From Crossiella cryophila (GTDB taxonomy: Bacteria > Actinomycetota > Actinomycetes > Mycobacteriales > Pseudonocardiaceae), in contig NZ_JACHMH010000001.1 in assembly GCF_014204915.1 (NCBI RefSeq), positions 3,679,001 through 3,743,000 on the forward strand: DNA of 64,000 bases, in the 5' to 3' direction. Positions 59,007 through 64,000 of this stretch are shown here, one piece after another (positions within the stretch are counted from its first letter, which is position 1; the number at the start of each line of letters is the position of its first letter). The notes beneath the pieces were generated by a model. It was not told where the DNA came from and searched no databases. It saw nothing but the letters and a program-made list of their open reading frames with translations. The position numbers and the translations under genes are program-made.

Positions 59007-59975
59007 ATGTCCAGCCTCGTTCGATTCCGTTGTCCCAGAAGGGCTGTGCTTGTCACAGCCTTGCTTTTCCTGGTGGTTCCCAACGCCGCGGCCACACCGA
59101 CCAGCACCGCAACCCGACCAGCGGAGCCCACGCCGGCCATCCAACCCTCCGCACTGGATCTGCCGGGGGTTCCCTTGCCCCGGTTCGGGTCTGGTGCCAC
59201 GTTTGGGCAGTTCGCCGCGCAGCAGGATGCCTACCTCCAACTCATGGCCGCCCGCTCCAGTGCGGCCCGCTTGACCCCGTTGCTCGCCGATTCCCTCCGC
59301 GGCCAGGAAGCACGTCGAGCACAGCTCGCCGGCACCCTGGCCGGATTCCAGGCCGAAACCGACCTCCTGCAACGAGCCGGTGTCCTCGGTCCTGCTGATT
59401 CCCTTGCTTCCCAACAAGTCCGCAGACAACATGCTGCTCCAACAGATCAGATCGGCCGACTGCCTTCCCTGCCCGACTTGCCCATGCCGAAACTGCCGAC
59501 CGGGCGTGGTTCACGGCTGGCCACCAACCTGCTTGCCATGCCCAACCTCGCGGAACTCTCCGGTGGTCGGGCGATCAACCCGGTCGGGTTCGTCACCGGC
59601 CGCGCCGCCGCGGTGGACGAATGCCGCAACGCCATCACCGAGCGAGTGCAGGACGCCGTGCACTCACGGGGAAAGCCCGGTGCGGGAGGACAGTGCCTGG
59701 GCAGCCCGGTCGGTGCCGCCTACCGCGAGTCGACCCCGCTCGATCCCGCCGGCTATCGAAGCAGGCTCGACCAGTTGGCCGCTGGGCCTCCGCAGGCGTT
59801 GCTCGACCGCCACCGGGACGGCCAGGAGAAGGCGAAGCAGCCACCCCAGCCGCCGAGCCTGCCGAAGGAGCTGACCGAGTCGAACTCCTCGTGTCGCAGC
59901 CTCGACAACGCCATGGACTACGTGCCCTTGGTGGGCAACCTGGTCGAGCATCTCTGCCTGCTGGCGCTTGAGTGA
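59007..59975 (+). CDS. Secreted hypothetical protein, 322 aa
   Basis: Signal peptide (RRAVLVTALLFLVVPNAAAT) cleaved near residue 30, then a Pro-rich stretch, a helical region (TLAGFQAETDLLQRAGV) and a Pro-rich central part. Near the C-terminus are three cysteines (GQCLG, SSCRS, EHLCLL). Probably a cell-surface protein made with the preceding lipoprotein. Not recognised. Confidence 0.65.
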   Translation: MSSLVRFRCPRRAVLVTALLFLVVPNAAATPTSTATRPAEPTPAIQPSALDLPGVPLPRFGSGATFGQFAAQQDAYLQLMAARSSAARLTPLLADSLRGQEARRAQLAGTLAGFQAETDLLQRAGVLGPADSLASQQVRRQHAAPTDQIGRLPSLPDLPMPKLPTGRGSRLATNLLAMPNLAELSGGRAINPVGFVTGRAAAVDECRNAITERVQDAVHSRGKPGAGGQCLGSPVGAAYRESTPLDPAGYRSRLDQLAAGPPQALLDRHRDGQEKAKQPPQPPSLPKELTESNSSCRSLDNAMDYVPLVGNLVEHLCLLALE

Positions 59976-60082
59976 GCATCGGAATCCTCGATGAACATCA
60001 CCCGATCGGTTGCTCCAGGCGAGTCAACTAGGTAACCGCCATGCAACCGCCCTACCGTCGTCAGCGGGGAGGGGAGTCCCAC

Positions 60083-62344
60083 GTGGACAAACAACGTGCG
60101 GTGAAGGCCGCAACCAGCACCTTCGGTGTAGAACTTCGGGCACAACGGGTCCTCAAAGGACTCTCGTTGAGCAGGCTGTCCACCTTGGTGCACTACGACA
60201 AAGGGCATCTGAGCCGCGTCGAACGCGGGTTGACGATGCCAACCGCTGAACTCGCCCGTGCCTGCGACGAGGCGTTGCAGGCCGATGGACAGCTGCTCGC
60301 GCTGCACGACATCGAGGCCGTGCGCCCGACTGCGGGACCGCGGCCAGCGCAACTGCCTGGCGCACCGACAATCTTCGTCGGGCGCTCGTACCACCTGCGC
60401 CGGATCACCGAACTCGTCGGTGACGACCAGCGGCCCGGAGCGGTGGCCATCGTGGCCATCGACGGCCCGCCGGGTGTCGGCAAGACCTCGCTCGCGCTGT
60501 CCTGGGCCCATCAGGCCCAGGACAGTTTTCCCGACGGAGTGCTCTTCGCCGACCTGGCCGGCTACGGCCCGAACCCGAATCCCGCCACACCGAGCGAGAT
60601 CCTCGAAGGTTTCCTCCGCGCCCTGGGCGTTGAGGCGGATCGGATCCCGGTCGAGGAGAGCCAACGCACCGCGCTGTACCGCTCGCTGCTCCACCAGCAG
60701 CGAGTACTTGTCGTGCTGGACAACGCGGTCGACTCCGGGCAGGTGCGTCCACTGCTGCCAGGTTCGGAAACCTGCGTCGTGGTGGCCACCAGCCGAACCC
60801 GGCTCTCCGGCCTGGTCATCACTGACGCCGCCGTGGGTATCACGCTCAACCCGCTCAGCCCGAACGAGTCCATTGGCCTCATCCGCACGATCATCGGAGA
60901 CCCTCGCGCCGATGCCGATCCCCAGGCAGTCGCGAGCATCGCCCACCGGTGTGCCTACCTTCCGCTGGCCCTCCGGATCGCCGCGGAACGCCTCGTCGCC
61001 CACCCCCGCCGCGCCGTCACCGAGCTGGCCACCGACCTGATCGCCGAGGGCGACCGGCTCGACGTACTCACCGCCGGGGACGACGACACCCTCGCGCTGC
61101 GCGCGGTGTTCTCCTGGTCCTACCGCACCCTCGGCGACAAGGAAGCGCTGCTGTTCCGGCAGATGGGCTTGCACCGGGGCCCGTACCTGAGCGCTGAGGC
61201 CGCGGCGGCACTGGCCGGTCTCCCGGTGGCGCGGACCCGGCTGTTGCTGACCCGGCTGGTCGAGGCCCACCTGGTCGAGCAGCTCGACTCCGGCACCTAC
61301 CGGCTCCTGGGCCTGCTTCGGCCCTATGCCTTCCAGCTGGCCGAGGAGACCGACCTCCTCGACGACAGCGCATTGGCCGTCGCCCGCCTGGTCCGCTGGT
61401 ACCAGTATTCGGCCCACGCGGCCTACCGGATGTTGACCCCGAACTGCCCCGACCTGCACCTGGCTCCGCCCGGCCACGGAATCCACCCATTGCGGTTCGC
61501 CTCCTATGAAGAGGCGGTGGCATGGTGTGAGGCTGAACAGGCCAACTTCGCCCCGGTCCTGGCCGCAGGACGCCAGGGCGGACTGAACATCGCCTGCTGG
61601 CAGCTTGCCGCCGTGCTGATCGGCTACTTCCTGCTCCGCAAACCTTGGGGAACCTGGGTGGCCACCCAACAGATCGGTGCGGAGGCGGCACAAGCTGCCG
61701 GCGACCCACTCGCCGAAGCCTGGGTCCGGGCCAATCTCGGCGAGGCACACCGTCAGCAGCGCCAACTTGACGACGCGCAACGCCACTTCGAGTTCGCGCT
61801 CTACCTCAGTTGCCACGAACCCGCGGCGCTGGGGCACTGCTGGGCGTTGGCGGGTATGGGCTTCCTCGCCATGGACCGCAAGCAGTACGGGGAAGCCGTC
61901 AACGCTCTCGACAAGGTAGTCGGCTACTTCGGCACCAGCGGCTACCTCTACGGCGAAGCAACCGTGTTCGCCGCCCTGGGCGACGCCTACCGCGGGCTGG
62001 GCGATCTGGACCGCGCCCTGTACTACGGCGGTCAGGCGCTGGAGCTGTTCCAGGTGATCCACGACCGCAAGTCACAGGGGGACACCCTCATTCGCCTGGC
62101 TCGCACCGCCGGCGCACGCCGGGAGTTCGACCTGGCGTACGCCTACTGCGCGGAAGCTCTCGCCGCCCACCGTGAATGCGGCGACCGCTGGAGCGAGGCG
62201 GCGGATCTGCAGGAGAAAGGCAACCTGCTGATACTGAGTGGCAGCGATGTGTCTGGCGCCCACAAATACTGGCGTTCCGCGCTGGAGATATTTGAGGATA
62301 TCGATCGACTCAAGGCTGCCGAGATTTTGGCGATTCTCCCGTAG
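60083..62344 (+). CDS. XRE - NB-ARC - TPR regulator (STAND family)
   Basis: A 753-residue protein. A helix-turn-helix domain (about 12-72: LSLSRLSTLVHYDKGHLSRV) is followed by an NB-ARC/AP-ATPase with P-loop GPPGVGKTS near 128-136, RVLVVLDNAVDS-like Walker B and VVATSRTRL sensor. TPR repeats occupy the C-terminal 250 residues. This is the design of AfsR/SARP-related STAND regulators. GTG 60083 is preferred because GGGGAGGGGAG lies 8 nt upstream; ATG 60041 would add 14 residues without conservation. Confidence 0.8.
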   Translation: MDKQRAVKAATSTFGVELRAQRVLKGLSLSRLSTLVHYDKGHLSRVERGLTMPTAELARACDEALQADGQLLALHDIEAVRPTAGPRPAQLPGAPTIFVGRSYHLRRITELVGDDQRPGAVAIVAIDGPPGVGKTSLALSWAHQAQDSFPDGVLFADLAGYGPNPNPATPSEILEGFLRALGVEADRIPVEESQRTALYRSLLHQQRVLVVLDNAVDSGQVRPLLPGSETCVVVATSRTRLSGLVITDAAVGITLNPLSPNESIGLIRTIIGDPRADADPQAVASIAHRCAYLPLALRIAAERLVAHPRRAVTELATDLIAEGDRLDVLTAGDDDTLALRAVFSWSYRTLGDKEALLFRQMGLHRGPYLSAEAAAALAGLPVARTRLLLTRLVEAHLVEQLDSGTYRLLGLLRPYAFQLAEETDLLDDSALAVARLVRWYQYSAHAAYRMLTPNCPDLHLAPPGHGIHPLRFASYEEAVAWCEAEQANFAPVLAAGRQGGLNIACWQLAAVLIGYFLLRKPWGTWVATQQIGAEAAQAAGDPLAEAWVRANLGEAHRQQRQLDDAQRHFEFALYLSCHEPAALGHCWALAGMGFLAMDRKQYGEAVNALDKVVGYFGTSGYLYGEATVFAALGDAYRGLGDLDRALYYGGQALELFQVIHDRKSQGDTLIRLARTAGARREFDLAYAYCAEALAAHRECGDRWSEAADLQEKGNLLILSGSDVSGAHKYWRSALEIFEDIDRLKAAEILAILP

Positions 62345-62620
62345 TCGAAGACTGTCCTGGGTGCCGATCTTGCCGCGCCGGCAGGCGGCCACGTCCTGCC
62401 TGTCCGGCCACCCACTGCGACCAGTCAGGACTCCTTGACCAGTGCATCGTGCACGCGGATCGCCGACCTGACTGCCAGCTTACGGTAGCTCCAATGGGGG
62501 TTGTATTCGTTGTACAACCTTACAACCCCTGTCGCAACGCCAGAAAATTCGACATAGTTTCTGTATGTGTTACGCAAGTCAGCACCTCTATTTGCAATTT
62601 TGTCCTGGCGGGGGTGCGTC
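62345..62620. other. Intergenic region before the Tad-like locus
   Basis: 276 bp, relatively A/T-rich from 62490 to 62610. It presumably contains the promoter of the following TadZ-like gene. No clear hairpin or CGCGTTACCT motif was seen. Confidence 0.45.
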
Positions 62621-63949
62621 ATGAGCAACGCCCGCCTCGTTGTCTGCGGACTGCCGAGTGAAATGGTTGTGGTCGGATTACAGCAATCACCGCTGAGCTG
62701 CTATCTCGAACCGGTAGCCGAGAACATCGACCAGCTTCGGCTCATGACCGACGGCGCCGACCCGCTCATTCGCGGCGGCAGGCCACTCGTCTTCGTCATC
62801 ACCGACACCGCCGGGCCACTGGCTGACGTGGCCACCTGGATCGAGCTGATGTCGGCTCAGCCAGCCGAGGAAGTCGCGGTGGTCCTGGTGGACACCGGTT
62901 CCGCGGACAAGCGCGCCTCGCCTGCGCACCAGGAGCGTGTGCTTGTCCACACCTGGGGCCAGCCGGACACCGAACCCGCCGGCCTCTTCGAGAGCGTGGG
63001 CACCGCGCTCGCACACCTGCAACCAGACAGTCACCCGGCTCCGAAACGCGTCACCGAGCCACATGTCCTCGTCGTGGCCACCACCCGGGGCGGCGCAGGC
63101 GGTTCCACCGTCGCGCTCTCCCTGGCCGCCTACCTCGGCGCCCAGACCACCAGGAGCAAGCGGGTCTGCCTGCTCGACCTGGACCTGAGCACCCCTGCGT
63201 TGGCCAGCATGACCGGCGCCACGCCGAACACCACCCAGCCGCTGCTGCTCGAACGCCACATCACCCTGGGCGTGATCAACCGCCACGTCACTCCGCTGCC
63301 CGCATGGCGAATCGACCTCCTGCCCGGCTGCACCACGCCGCTGGAGTCCCGATTCGTCCCGCCGGCCGCGGTAGCGGCGACCGTCGACCTCCTCGCCGGG
63401 CACTACGACCTCGTCGTCATCGACGCCGGCCGCCTCCGCTGGGACCTCGACGGTCCGGAGCACACCATGATCGAGTCCGCCAGCCAGGTCCTGATCGTCG
63501 CCGACCCCGCCCGCAACACCGTCAACGGCCTTGAACACCTCTCCACCACACTGTGCGGACCCACCGGCCATGACTTCCCAGCTCGCCACACCGGCCTGGT
63601 CTGGAACCGGGTCCGCGCCAGTCCCACCCCGGTCGAGTTCATCGACCAGCACGGCAGCGACCTCGTCGAGCTTGCCCATCTGCCCGACATCAGCGACAAC
63701 TCGGCACATGCCGCCACAACTGGCCAGGGCGGGCAACGTCCGCTCGACAACCCCGCCTGGGCCGCCAGGATCCACCTCCTTCTGGAAGCGGTCGCCGGAC
63801 CGGGTTGCGTCACTCCGGCCACCCCGGACGTCGCCGACCTGCTGCCCACCCTGCATCGTGACGGCACACCCCGCACCGAGATCCGGGTCCGCCGCAAGTT
63901 CTTGTCCCGCTTCGTCCTCACCGCGCAGACAGCCGGACGGAAGACGTGA
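62621..63949 (+). CDS. TadZ/CpaE-like pilus-assembly ATPase
   Basis: A 442-residue protein. An N-terminal receiver-like region (about 1-140) is followed by a MinD/ParA fold with the altered P-loop TTRGGAGGSTVALSLAAYLG, where the usual GKT lysine is absent, and LLDLDLSTPALASM. This combination is typical of TadZ/CpaE proteins that localise Tad pilus machinery, and in actinomycetes of the SsgA-like CpaE proteins. ATG 62621 is chosen over an upstream in-frame start lacking a ribosome site. A further gene overlaps its stop. Confidence 0.75.
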   Translation: MSNARLVVCGLPSEMVVVGLQQSPLSCYLEPVAENIDQLRLMTDGADPLIRGGRPLVFVITDTAGPLADVATWIELMSAQPAEEVAVVLVDTGSADKRASPAHQERVLVHTWGQPDTEPAGLFESVGTALAHLQPDSHPAPKRVTEPHVLVVATTRGGAGGSTVALSLAAYLGAQTTRSKRVCLLDLDLSTPALASMTGATPNTTQPLLLERHITLGVINRHVTPLPAWRIDLLPGCTTPLESRFVPPAAVAATVDLLAGHYDLVVIDAGRLRWDLDGPEHTMIESASQVLIVADPARNTVNGLEHLSTTLCGPTGHDFPARHTGLVWNRVRASPTPVEFIDQHGSDLVELAHLPDISDNSAHAATTGQGGQRPLDNPAWAARIHLLLEAVAGPGCVTPATPDVADLLPTLHRDGTPRTEIRVRRKFLSRFVLTAQTAGRKT

Positions 63950-64000
63950 CCGCCATGGTCAGCCGGCCGAGCCTTAACCACATCAGGCAGCTCTGCGCCG
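63946..64000 (+). CDS. Partial gene at window end, probably next tad gene
   Basis: The GTG at 63946 overlaps the TadZ-like stop (GTGA); an in-frame ATG follows at 63955. Only VTAMVSRPSLNHIRQLCA is visible. By locus order a TadA/CpaF ATPase would be expected, but the sequence is too short to tell. Confidence 0.4.
   Translation, partial: MTAMVSRPSLNHIRQLCA

Noticed and set aside
60029-60037. AGGTAACC just before the XRE/NB-ARC regulator
   Set aside because: It lacks the CGCG part and points away from the regulator, unlike all accepted sites.
1-64000. tRNA genes, integrase, transposase or terminal att repeats
   Set aside because: I looked for them because of the plasmid-like gene content but found none that could be supported by eye.

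Overview
The window is high-GC DNA, about 70% G+C by eye, with strongly GC-biased third codon positions, frequent GTG starts and many ATGA/GTGA stop-start overlaps. DUF3558-type lipoproteins, EspG/PPE-like ESX genes, TPR regulators and a GC-rich type I-E CRISPR-Cas system point to an actinomycete, most likely of the Pseudonocardiales; this is inferred from gene content only. LAYOUT. 1-11603: a complete type I-E CRISPR-Cas locus on the minus strand (cas3-cse1-cse2-cas7e-cas5e-cas6e-cas1-cas2) between two CRISPR arrays. Both arrays read on the minus strand with their leaders on the right; array 1 runs off the left edge. 11783-15088: a terminator hairpin and a minus-strand pair encoding a MoxR-like AAA+ ATPase and a vWA protein with an HExxH motif. 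15326-19460: a degraded stretch in which a small minus-strand gene recurs as a broken copy 3.7 kb away, flanking a secreted CHAP/FG-GAP protein. 19460-28103: a replication module (DnaB-like helicase, family A DNA polymerase, DnaG-like primase) interleaved with unknown plus-strand genes and a sigma-like protein. 28171-35248: many small genes, including a 2H phosphoesterase, a TPR regulator and a possible split sigma factor. 35349-41211: an ESX-type substrate/chaperone cluster (PPE-like, EspG, WXG-like, DUF1023 hydrolase, lipoproteins) without secretion machinery. 41641-48484: a replication-relaxation-like protein, ParA/ParB-like proteins, two Crp/Fnr regulators and a coiled-coil protein. 48536-53051: two small membrane proteins and a 1256-residue HerA/VirB4-like ATPase with a huge Ser/Thr/Gly repeat insert. 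53342-56839: a visibly lower-GC gene for a membrane-anchored NACHT NTPase fused to a sulfatase-modifying-factor-like domain and a complete bacterial sugar transferase, the most unusual protein here. 57104-59975: envelope proteins including a glutaminyl-cyclase lipoprotein. 60083-64000: an XRE/NB-ARC/TPR regulator, then the start of what looks like a Tad pilus locus (TadZ/CpaE-like). HOW IT FITS TOGETHER. A short sequence, CGCGTTACCT or CGCGTTATCT, recurs in non-coding DNA from 15256 to 58560, always pointing toward the gene it precedes. It lies ahead of the AAA-vWA pair, helicase, polymerase, primase, ATPase operon and lipoproteins. In two cases it ends exactly 8 nt before an ATG, as a -10 element of a leaderless promoter would. 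I infer that much of 15-59 kb is one co-regulated accessory unit, perhaps an integrated conjugative, plasmid or phage-like element. No integrase, attachment site or tRNA was seen to prove mobility.
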